64,000 nt of DNA. It comes from Bacillota bacterium (GTDB lineage Bacteria; Bacillota; Clostridia; Lachnospirales; Lachnospiraceae). Numbering within the stretch: the stretch's first letter is position 1; every line of letters starts with the position of its first letter. The notes under the pieces were generated by a model that was not told the origin of the DNA, did not search any database, and saw only the letters and a list, made by a program, of their open reading frames with translations. A program made the translations under genes and the position numbers. Positions 25,564 through 32,714 of this stretch are shown in pieces. Location of the stretch: assembly GCA_023441965.1 (NCBI GenBank), contig JAEZNB010000011.1:1-64000 (forward strand), given 5' to 3'.

Positions 25564-25791
25564 ATGAAGAAAATTGTAATAAGATACCGCTGCAGCAAAT
25601 ACAGACGCTTTACCGGAGGCTTGCTCTTTGCCTTGATTTCCGGTATGTCACTTTTACTTTGCTTCAGCGGTATTTATAAGTATCAGGATACTGGCTTTGA
25701 AGTTGTATTTCCCTTTTTTGTTGCGGTGTTCAGCATGATTCTCGGCTTTATCACCATGTTCCGCAGGAATTATATTTCCTATTCAAAATGA
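25564..25791 (+). CDS. Small two-helix membrane protein of unknown function
   Basis: A 75-residue product with a basic N-terminus (KKIVIRYRCSKYRRF), two hydrophobic helices (about residues 18-37 and 48-66) and a short basic tail. A good ribosome site (GGGGAG, 4-5 nt before ATG 25564) supports it as a real gene. Its last 13 bases overlap the 3' end of the convergent uxaC gene. No family was recognised. Confidence 0.6.
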   Translation: MKKIVIRYRCSKYRRFTGGLLFALISGMSLLLCFSGIYKYQDTGFEVVFPFFVAVFSMILGFITMFRRNYISYSK

Positions 25792-27185
25792 AAAAATCGC
25801 ATGCTGTTATGGCAGGAGATATCCTGCACAATTCTGCCGAGCAGCTTCATGTTCTTCGGGAATTCACCGTTTTCTACCAAGGAACCCAGGTAGTCGCAGA
25901 GGATACGCCTGAAGTATTCATGTCTGGTATAGGACAGGAAGCTTCTGGAGTCCGTCAGCATACCGATAAAATTACTCAGCAGGCTTAGGCTGGATAAGGT
26001 GACCAGATGATCCTTCATACCGGGCTTGTGATCGTTGAACCACCAGGCTGAGCCATGCTGGATCTTACCGATGGCTGAGGAATCCTCGAAGCAGCCCATC
26101 ACTGTATCAATCGCCGTATTATCGGTGGGATTTAAGGAATAGAGGATGGTCTTGGGCAGCTGATCGGTTACATCCAGGGCATTTAAGAAATCCGCCAGCT
26201 GAGCCGAGGAGGTATTGCTGTCATCGATACAGTCAAAGCCCGTATTGATGCCGATCTTGCGGAAGAAACGGCTATTGTTGTCCCTCTTGACACCGTAATG
26301 CAGCTGCATGACCCAGTTCAGCCTGTGATATTCCCTACCTGCATATAAGAGGAAGGCTGTCTTGAACTTAAGCTGCTCCGGTCTGTCGGGAAGCTCACCG
26401 GTCAGACGCTTAGCGAAGATGGCTTCTATCTCTGCCTCATCGGCAGGCTCATACATAACATACTCCATTCCGTGGTCAGAGATACAGCAGCCATGCTGTC
26501 TGAAGTACTCCATCCGGTCCGTAAGAGCCTCGCAGAGAGACTTAAAGTCTGTGATCCGGATGCCACTGGCCTCGGAAAGCTTGTCAAGATAGCTTAAAAA
26601 GCCGGGCTTTTCGATGTTCATCGCTTCGTCAGGACGAAAAGCGGGGAGTACCTTGGTCTGAAAAGAAGAATCCTTTGCCAGCTCCCTGTGATATTCCAGG
26701 GTGTCAATGGGATCATCCGTTGTACAGAGAACCTTTACATTGGACATACGGATCAGCCCCTTGGCACTCATCTGGGGCTCCTGAAGCTTGGCATTACAGA
26801 GCTCCCATACATCCTCCGCAGTTTCACCGCTTAAAGCGCCTTCATAACCGAAATACCGCTGCAGCTCCAGATGGCTCCAGTGATAAAGAGGATTACCGAT
26901 GGCAGCTTCCAGGGTTTCCGCCCACTTCTGAAACTTCTCCCGATCCGGGGCATCTCCCGTGATATATTTCTCTTCAACCCCATTCGCCCGCATAAGGCGC
27001 CATTTATAATGGTCTGCACCTAGCCATAGCTTCGTGATATTCTCAAATCTGATATCCTCTGCGATTTCCCTGGGGACAATATGACAATGATAGTCCACGA
27101 TGGGCATGTCCTTCGCATAGCTGTGATAAAGCTCTTTAGCAGTATCTGTGGACAATAAAAAATCCTGATCCATAAAATTCTTCAT
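25779..27185 (-). CDS. uxaC: Uronate (glucuronate/galacturonate) isomerase
   Basis: Isomerises D-glucuronate to D-fructuronate and D-galacturonate to D-tagaturonate, the entry step of hexuronate catabolism. The 468-residue protein has the amidohydrolase-like fold. The first metal motif is H-x-H in VDYHCHIVPREIAED (residues about 30-45); LCTTDDPIDTLEYH and PAFRPDEAMN are family blocks. ATG at 27185 (minus strand) is used because GGAGG lies just upstream. A TTG 12 nt earlier overlaps that ribosome site. It is divergent from kdgK, with both promoters in the shared 273-bp gap. Confidence 0.95.
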   Translation of the reverse strand: MKNFMDQDFLLSTDTAKELYHSYAKDMPIVDYHCHIVPREIAEDIRFENITKLWLGADHYKWRLMRANGVEEKYITGDAPDREKFQKWAETLEAAIGNPLYHWSHLELQRYFGYEGALSGETAEDVWELCNAKLQEPQMSAKGLIRMSNVKVLCTTDDPIDTLEYHRELAKDSSFQTKVLPAFRPDEAMNIEKPGFLSYLDKLSEASGIRITDFKSLCEALTDRMEYFRQHGCCISDHGMEYVMYEPADEAEIEAIFAKRLTGELPDRPEQLKFKTAFLLYAGREYHRLNWVMQLHYGVKRDNNSRFFRKIGINTGFDCIDDSNTSSAQLADFLNALDVTDQLPKTILYSLNPTDNTAIDTVMGCFEDSSAIGKIQHGSAWWFNDHKPGMKDHLVTLSSLSLLSNFIGMLTDSRSFLSYTRHEYFRRILCDYLGSLVENGEFPKNMKLLGRIVQDISCHNSMRFFHFE

Positions 27186-27288
27186 AGAAACCTCCAAGAA
27201 AAGACATAATGATTATAATATAGCGAAAGCTTGATATTTGCCCGATCGGCAGTCTCCTAAAGCCCGGGGAAGCAAATTCATGATACAC

Positions 27289-27318
27289 ATTATAGTACTT
27301 CGGCTGACTTAAAGTCAA
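27289..27318 (-). promoter_or_regulatory. Promoter of uxaC with overlapping palindrome
   Basis: On the minus strand, TTGACT (27318-27313) and TATAAT (27294-27289) are 18 bp apart. A perfect 13-bp palindrome TGACTTAAAGTCA (27305-27317) covers the -35, so it is a candidate operator. Confidence 0.7.
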
Positions 27319-27332
27319 GGGAAGGAAGAAGA

Positions 27333-27367
27333 ACGGACTTGACGAACGGCTATGTCCGTCCTATACT
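27333..27367 (+). promoter_or_regulatory. Promoter of kdgK with flanking inverted repeat
   Basis: TTGACG (27339-27344) and TATACT (27362-27367) are 17 bp apart. ACGGAC (27333-27338) and GTCCGT (27354-27359) bracket the -35, a second candidate operator. Confidence 0.7.
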
Positions 27368-27401
27368 GTGTAATGGAAATATTTATTGTAACCATTCAGG
27401 T

Positions 27402-27426
27402 TTGGTATGGGTTTATGCCATACCAA
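27402..27426 (+). promoter_or_regulatory. Perfect palindrome in the kdgK leader
   Basis: TTGGTATGG (27402-27410) and CCATACCAA (27418-27426) are exact inverted repeats around a 7-nt centre, about 30 bp after the predicted transcription start. They could be a repressor site or an RNA hairpin. The TTGGTA half-site recalls GntR-family uronate operators, but this is inference. Confidence 0.6.
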
Positions 27427-27458
27427 GCTGCAATAATTCAAATAAAGGAGAACATGAA

Positions 27459-28481
27459 ATGGCAAAAGTGATTACGATGGGAGAAATTATGCTCCGGCTT
27501 TCCACCCCGGGAAACCAGAAAATCATCCAGTCTGACAGCTTTGATGTATGTTATGGCGGAGGAGAGGCGAATGTAGCTGTATCGCTGGCAAATTACGGCC
27601 ATCAGGCTTATTTTGTAACGAAGGTTCCGAAGAACCCGATCGGGGACAGTGCCCTCGCAGCCTTAAGGAAATATAATGTGAATTGTGATTTTGTGGCTAG
27701 GGGCGGTGAGCGCCTTGGAATATATTTTCTTGAAACCGGTGCTTCCATGAGAGCCTCCAATGTTGTCTATGACAGAGCGCATGCGGCTATCGCCGAAGCA
27801 GATCCCTCTGATTTTGATTTTGATGCGATCTTTGAAGGTGCAGACTGGTTCCATTTTACCGGCATCACCCCTGCTGTCAGTGATAAGGCGGCGGTGCTGA
27901 CCGAGGAAGCCTTAAAGGCTGCAAAGCGGAAGAATATAACCGTGTCCGTTGACCTGAACTTCCGTAAGAAGCTTTGGTCCTCTGAGAAGGCTCAGAGAAT
28001 CATGACCAACCTGATGCAGTATGTGGATGTCTGCATCGGTAATGAAGAGGATGCCGAGAAGGTTCTGGGCTTTAAGCCCGGCAAGACCGATGTTACCAGT
28101 GGTGAGCTGGAGCTGGCAGGCTATCAGGATATCTTTGAACAGATGGTGAAGAAATTCAATTTCAAATATGTCGTAAGCTCCTTAAGAGAGAGCTATTCCG
28201 CATCGGATAACGGCTGGTCAGCCTGCATCTATGACGGTAAGGAATTCTATCATTCCAGAAAATATGATATCAGAATCGTAGACCGTGTCGGTGGCGGAGA
28301 TGCTTTCGCAGGCGGCTTTATCTGCGGACTTCTGGATGGGAAGGATATGAAGGCCGCTCTGGAATTCGGTGTGGCTGCTTCTGCCTTAAAGCATACCATT
28401 CCCGGAGATTTCAACCTGGTCAGCAGAGCAGAGGTGGAAACCCTGGTGGGCGGAGATGCTTCCGGCAGAGTACAAAGATAG
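27459..28481 (+). CDS. kdgK: 2-dehydro-3-deoxygluconokinase (PfkB family)
   Basis: Phosphorylates 2-keto-3-deoxygluconate to KDPG, downstream of the uronate isomerase in hexuronate breakdown. The 340-residue protein shows PfkB features: an N-terminal TMGEIMLRLSTPG, GGGEANVAVSLANYG, and the C-terminal ATP/anion-hole signature DRVGGGDAFAGGFICGLL with the catalytic aspartate. The start is ATG 27459 with AAAGGAG at 27444-27450. An in-frame TTG at 27339 is in fact the -35 hexamer, so the longer reading is wrong. The next enzymes (mannonate/altronate dehydratase, KDPG aldolase) are not in this window. Confidence 0.9.
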   Translation: MAKVITMGEIMLRLSTPGNQKIIQSDSFDVCYGGGEANVAVSLANYGHQAYFVTKVPKNPIGDSALAALRKYNVNCDFVARGGERLGIYFLETGASMRASNVVYDRAHAAIAEADPSDFDFDAIFEGADWFHFTGITPAVSDKAAVLTEEALKAAKRKNITVSVDLNFRKKLWSSEKAQRIMTNLMQYVDVCIGNEEDAEKVLGFKPGKTDVTSGELELAGYQDIFEQMVKKFNFKYVVSSLRESYSASDNGWSACIYDGKEFYHSRKYDIRIVDRVGGGDAFAGGFICGLLDGKDMKAALEFGVAASALKHTIPGDFNLVSRAEVETLVGGDASGRVQR

Positions 28482-28548
28482 GATCAGCAAGAAAATAGCA
28501 TGTCTATAACAAAAACATGTAGACATAGGAAACGTTGGAGGTTACAGG

Positions 28549-29085
28549 ATGAAGAAAATCAGGAATAGGAATAAGGAAACCGAACAGAAGGAAGTGCTGG
28601 GCAATGAAAAGAAAATTATTCTTTTTGCGGTCATCGGTGTCCTGGCATTTATCCTTGCTGTACTGATGATAATTGAAAATCAGTCCGGTTATATCAGAGT
28701 TACCAATCGTACGGATATCGCTGTGGAAGAGCTGAAAGCATATTTTGTTTATGCGGAAGGCAGACTTGAGGAAGAGGTCTATGAATATTACGATATTCAA
28801 CCGGGCAAGCAACAGACCAGGGAGTTAAGGGCCATCGATCTGCTTGGTTTGGAAGCAAATCTGGAGATCCGTTTTATCTTCGAGGGCTATGAGCATAAAT
28901 ATGTCGTAGACGCAGGCTTATTCAATGATTATTTTGACGGTAAGGTGGCAATCACCTTCGATCAGACGGAGGATGGCTTAATCTCCATGAAGATTAAAGC
29001 ATCCAGCGGCTTCTTATCCTCCCAGCTGATTACCTGCGATGAAGAGCATATCATAGATTATCAGACAGGAGACATATCTGATTAA
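28549..29085 (+). CDS. Membrane-anchored protein of unknown function
   Basis: A 178-residue product with a charged N-terminus (about 1-22), one hydrophobic helix (about 23-42) and an extracellular beta-rich domain (about 45-178) without cysteine pairs or catalytic motifs that I recognise. The segment ITFDQTEDGLISMKIKA and alternating hydrophobic stretches suggest a small beta sandwich. AGGAGG-like GGAGG lies about 9 nt before ATG 28549. It follows kdgK by 67 bp on the same strand and may be cotranscribed, but nothing in it points to sugar metabolism. Confidence 0.65.
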   Translation: MKKIRNRNKETEQKEVLGNEKKIILFAVIGVLAFILAVLMIIENQSGYIRVTNRTDIAVEELKAYFVYAEGRLEEEVYEYYDIQPGKQQTRELRAIDLLGLEANLEIRFIFEGYEHKYVVDAGLFNDYFDGKVAITFDQTEDGLISMKIKASSGFLSSQLITCDEEHIIDYQTGDISD

Positions 29086-29097
29086 TTCTAAACACAC

Positions 29098-29162
29098 TGC
29101 ACTTTACAATCCGACCGCGGTCCTTAGTTAAGGGCCGCCGGTCCCATTGCAAGGTGCATTTT
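29098..29162 (+). terminator. Long GC-rich hairpin with T-run ahead of the hydratase gene
   Basis: A nearly continuous stem of about 27 bp (29098-29125 with 29130-29158; one mismatch, a CC/CC mispair and one bulge) closes an AGTT loop and runs into TTTTAT. It looks like a strong intrinsic terminator for the preceding gene. The hydratase start is only 43 bp further on, and no promoter is visible in between. Confidence 0.8.
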
Positions 29163-29204
29163 ATCATGATTACAGAGGTGTACCCTCATAAAGGAGAAAG
29201 CAAG

Positions 29205-31493
29205 ATGATTAAATTATTTGACAAGGGAGTTTATCTCCTGAACGGAAGCCAAGTAATTCCGGACCATCCGGCTGCTGCCGAAGAGATCTATGGGAAAACC
29301 GGTCAGAAAGAGATACATAAGGAGGCCGCAAAGAAAGGCACCATGGCCTACGGGATTCTGGAGCAGCATAACAGCTCCGGCAATATGGAGAAATTAAAGC
29401 TTCGCTTCGATAAGCTGACCTCCCATGACATTACCTTCGTCGGTATCCTTCAGACTGCCAGAGCAAGCGGACTGACGGAATTCCCTGTTCCCTATGTGCT
29501 GACCAATTGTCACAACAGTCTTTGTGCCGTTGGAGGTACCATCAATGAGGATGACCATATGTATGGTCTTTCCTGTGCCAAGCGTTATGGCGGAATTTAT
29601 GTACCTCCTCATCAGGCGGTCATCCATCAGTATGCCCGTGAGATGCTGGCGGCAGGCGGCGGTATGCTGCTGGGCTCGGACAGTCATACCCGTTATGGTG
29701 CTTTAGGAACCATGGCAGTAGGTGAAGGCGGCCCAGAGATCGTGAAACAGCTCTTACGCCGTACCTATGATATCAATATGCCCGAGGTCGTAGCGGTCTA
29801 TCTGACCGGAAAGCTTCGGAAGGGAGTCGGTCCTCAGGACGTAGCCCTGGCCATTATCGGAGCCGTATTTGAGAACGGTTATGTGAACAATAAGGTGATG
29901 GAATTCGTCGGTGACGGAATTGAGCACCTCAGTGTTGATTACCGTATCGGTATAGATGTCATGACTACGGAGACCACCTGCCTGTCCTCTATTTGGGTGA
30001 CAGACGATAAGGTGAAGGAATACTATGAGCTCCACCGCAGACCGGAAGATTATAAGGAGCTGAAGCCTCAGGCTGTGGCCTATTATGACGGCATGATCCA
30101 TGTGGATCTGTCAGAAATCAAGCCGATGATCGCCATGCCCTTCCATCCCAGCAATGTCTACACAATCGACGAGCTGAATGCCAATCTCCATGACATTCTG
30201 GACCTGGTAGAGAAGAAGGCCCTGGTCAGTCTGGATAACAATAAAGTGAAGTACTCCTTAAAGGATAAGATCAGAAACGGCAGATTTTATGTAGAACAGG
30301 GCTCCATCGCAGGCTGCGCCGGCGGTGGTTTTGAGAACATCTGTGATGCAGCGGATATCTTAGCGGATAAATACATCGGTGCAGATGAATTCTCCCTAAG
30401 TGTATATCCTGCCAGCCAGCCGGTATTCATGGAGCTGGTGAAGAACGGAAGCGTAGCCAGACTGATGGCCTCCGGTGCCACCATCCGTACCGCCTTCTGC
30501 GGACCCTGCTTCGGTGCCGGTGATGTTCCTGCCAACAACGGCTTCTCCATCCGTCATACAACGAGAAACTTCCCTAATCGTGAAGGCTCTAAGGTGACTG
30601 CCGGACAGATTGCTTCCGTGGCTCTGATGGATGCCCGCTCCATTGCCGCTACTGCAGCCAACCAGGGTTATCTGACCTCTGCGGAGAACATTGATGTGAA
30701 TTTTGGAAAACCGAAGTACTATTTTGACAGCAGAATCTATGAAAACAGAGTTTATAACGGTCTTGGTAAGCCGGATCCCTCCGTGGAAGTGAAATTCGGC
30801 CCCGGAATCGTGGATTGGCCTGCCATGACTGCCTTAAGCGAGGATCTGATTCTTAAGGTGGTATCAGAAATTCATGATCCCGTTACCACAACCGATGAAC
30901 TGATTCCTTCCGGTGAGACCTCTTCTTATCGCTCCAATCCCTTAGGCCTGGCAGAGTTTACTCTGTCCAGAAAGGATCCGGCTTATGTCAGCCGTGCCAA
31001 GGAGGTGCAGAAGGCAGAGAAAGCAAGAATCGCAGGAGAGGATATTCTGGCTGCCAGTAGCGAGCTGGCTGAGATCTATGCATCCATAGAAGAGAGGTTT
31101 TCCATTGACAGAAAGACCACCCAGATCGGCAGCACCATCTATGCCGTGAAGCCCGGCGACGGCTCTGCCAGAGAGCAGGCTGCCAGCTGCCAGAAGGTAC
31201 TGGGCGGTCTGGCCAACATCGCCAAGGAATATGCAACCAAGCGTTACCGGTCCAACCTGATCAATTGGGGCATGCTGCCCTTCCTCTATGAGGGAGAGCT
31301 ACCCTTTGCCAACGGTGATTATGTCTTTGTCAAGGATATCAGACGGGTCATTGCCGAAAAGGAGTCCGAGGTTAAGGCTTACGTTGTGAACAAGGGAATG
31401 AAGGAATTCACCCTAAGACTGGGAGAGCTGACAGCAGATGAGAGAGAAATCATCTTAAAGGGCTGCCTGATCAATTATTATCGGGCAGAGTAA
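29205..31493 (+). CDS. Aconitase-family hydratase
   Basis: A [4Fe-4S] dehydratase-fold protein of 762 residues. The aconitase-type blocks are VLTNCHNSLCAVGGTINEDDH, LLGSDSHTRYGALGTMAVGEGG and, for the cluster, Cys in IAGCAGGGFENI plus C-x-x-C in AFCGPCFGAGD. The C-terminal swivel domain is about 640-762. It departs from standard AcnA/AcnB and 3-isopropylmalate dehydratase in length and in these motifs, and is closer to the YbhJ-like hydratase group, whose substrate is not established. A role in the citrate branch is possible. ATG 29205 has AAAGGAGA upstream; an earlier in-frame ATG (29154) lies inside the terminator hairpin and is rejected. Confidence 0.82.
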   Translation: MIKLFDKGVYLLNGSQVIPDHPAAAEEIYGKTGQKEIHKEAAKKGTMAYGILEQHNSSGNMEKLKLRFDKLTSHDITFVGILQTARASGLTEFPVPYVLTNCHNSLCAVGGTINEDDHMYGLSCAKRYGGIYVPPHQAVIHQYAREMLAAGGGMLLGSDSHTRYGALGTMAVGEGGPEIVKQLLRRTYDINMPEVVAVYLTGKLRKGVGPQDVALAIIGAVFENGYVNNKVMEFVGDGIEHLSVDYRIGIDVMTTETTCLSSIWVTDDKVKEYYELHRRPEDYKELKPQAVAYYDGMIHVDLSEIKPMIAMPFHPSNVYTIDELNANLHDILDLVEKKALVSLDNNKVKYSLKDKIRNGRFYVEQGSIAGCAGGGFENICDAADILADKYIGADEFSLSVYPASQPVFMELVKNGSVARLMASGATIRTAFCGPCFGAGDVPANNGFSIRHTTRNFPNREGSKVTAGQIASVALMDARSIAATAANQGYLTSAENIDVNFGKPKYYFDSRIYENRVYNGLGKPDPSVEVKFGPGIVDWPAMTALSEDLILKVVSEIHDPVTTTDELIPSGETSSYRSNPLGLAEFTLSRKDPAYVSRAKEVQKAEKARIAGEDILAASSELAEIYASIEERFSIDRKTTQIGSTIYAVKPGDGSAREQAASCQKVLGGLANIAKEYATKRYRSNLINWGMLPFLYEGELPFANGDYVFVKDIRRVIAEKESEVKAYVVNKGMKEFTLRLGELTADEREIILKGCLINYYRAE

Positions 31494-31536
31494 TACAGGA
31501 TTGGTGTGATTTTATCATCTGACATACATTCAGAAT

Positions 31537-31577
31537 AAATAGCGGTTCGGGCTGCTGATATGCCCGGACCGCTATTT
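31537..31577 (+). terminator. Hairpin after the hydratase gene, probable terminator
   Basis: AAATAGCGGTTCGGGC (31537-31552) pairs with GCCCGGACCGCTATTT (31562-31577), with one G-U pair and a 9-nt loop. The T-run is only the TTT at the arm end. Confidence 0.65.
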
Positions 31578-31656
31578 GGCTTATGGTTTGTCCTGCTTTC
31601 CGTAGATTTTCCCATGAGTAATCAAATCATTCTTCTTTGGGGCCAGTAAATATTTC

Positions 31657-31685
31657 TTGAGATATCGGTTGGAATATATTAGAAT
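31657..31685 (+). promoter_or_regulatory. Promoter of folD
   Basis: TTGAGA (31657-31662) and TAGAAT (31680-31685) are 17 bp apart, 65 bp before the folD start. Confidence 0.6.
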
Positions 31686-31750
31686 AGATATGGTGATTCA
31701 CCTGACAGGTGGATAGAAAAGCAGAACGATGTGAATGGGAGAGAGATACG

Positions 31751-32599
31751 ATGACAGTGATCATTGACGGCAGAAAAATATCTGCAGAGATTAAGGAAGA
31801 GGTTAAGGAAAGAGTAGCTTTGCTCAAGGAGGAGAAGGTGGAGGTCACCTTGGTTGTGATCCAGGTGGGTCATGACCCAGCTTCCACGGTATATGTGGGA
31901 AATAAGAAGAAGGCCTGTGATTATACCGGAATTAAGTCTATTGCCTATGAGCTGCCTTTTGAGACCACCCAGGAGGAGCTTTTAGAGCTGGTCAGAAGGC
32001 TGAATGCCGATGAGACTGTAAACGGGATTCTGGTACAGCTTCCCCTGCCCAAACATATCGATGAAGATATCGTGATTCAGAATATTGCAGTTGAAAAGGA
32101 TGTGGATGGCTTTCACCCGCAGAGTGTGGGTAACTTAAGTATCGGAAAGAAGGGTTTTGTATCCTGTACCCCTGCAGGCGTCATAGAGATGCTGAAGCGT
32201 TATGAAATTGAAATAGAAGGAAAAGAATGTGTGATCATCGGCAGAAGTAATATCGTAGGCAAGCCCATGTCCATGCTGATGCTTAGGGAAAATGCAACGG
32301 TTACCGTATGCCATTCCCGCACCAAGAATCTGAAGGAAGTAGCAAGAAGAGCTGATATCCTGATTGCGGCAATCGGTAAGTCCCGTTATATCACAAGGGA
32401 TTTTGTGAAGGAGGGGGCAGTGGTCATCGACGTCGGCATGAACAGAGATGAAAATAATAAGCTCTGCGGGGATGTGGACTACGAGGATGTGTTCCCTGTG
32501 GCAAGTGCGATCACACCGGTTCCCGGCGGAGTCGGACTGATGACAGTGGCGATGCTGATGCATAACTGTGTGGAAGCAGCCCTGATGCAGAAGAAGTAG
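31751..32599 (+). CDS. folD: Bifunctional methylenetetrahydrofolate dehydrogenase / methenyltetrahydrofolate cyclohydrolase
   Basis: Interconverts 5,10-methylene-, 5,10-methenyl- and 10-formyl-tetrahydrofolate for one-carbon supply. The 282-residue protein matches FolD length. Signature blocks are the catalytic YVGNKKKACDYTGI (Tyr and Lys), VQLPLPKHID, EKDVDGFHPQSVG, the nucleotide site IIGRSNIVGKPMSMLM, TVCHSRTKNL and the C-terminal TPVPGGVGLMT. ATG 31751 follows a purine-rich GGGAGAG site. An earlier in-frame ATG at 31709 would add 14 residues not seen in the family. Confidence 0.96.
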   Translation: MTVIIDGRKISAEIKEEVKERVALLKEEKVEVTLVVIQVGHDPASTVYVGNKKKACDYTGIKSIAYELPFETTQEELLELVRRLNADETVNGILVQLPLPKHIDEDIVIQNIAVEKDVDGFHPQSVGNLSIGKKGFVSCTPAGVIEMLKRYEIEIEGKECVIIGRSNIVGKPMSMLMLRENATVTVCHSRTKNLKEVARRADILIAAIGKSRYITRDFVKEGAVVIDVGMNRDENNKLCGDVDYEDVFPVASAITPVPGGVGLMTVAMLMHNCVEAALMQKK

Positions 32600-32714
32600 A
32601 TATTTTATAGACGAAATAGCAGCGAAAGATACATGGACCCATGCCAAGAGAAAGGAAAAGTCAGCCGATTCTTAGACAGAGAATCCTTGGATGACAAGCG
32701 ACCATATGAACACA

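Noticed and set aside
27339..27458. Longer N-terminus for kdgK starting at TTG 27339
   Set aside because: That TTG is the -35 hexamer of the promoter, and the extra 40 residues are not part of the PfkB fold. ATG 27459 has a proper ribosome site.
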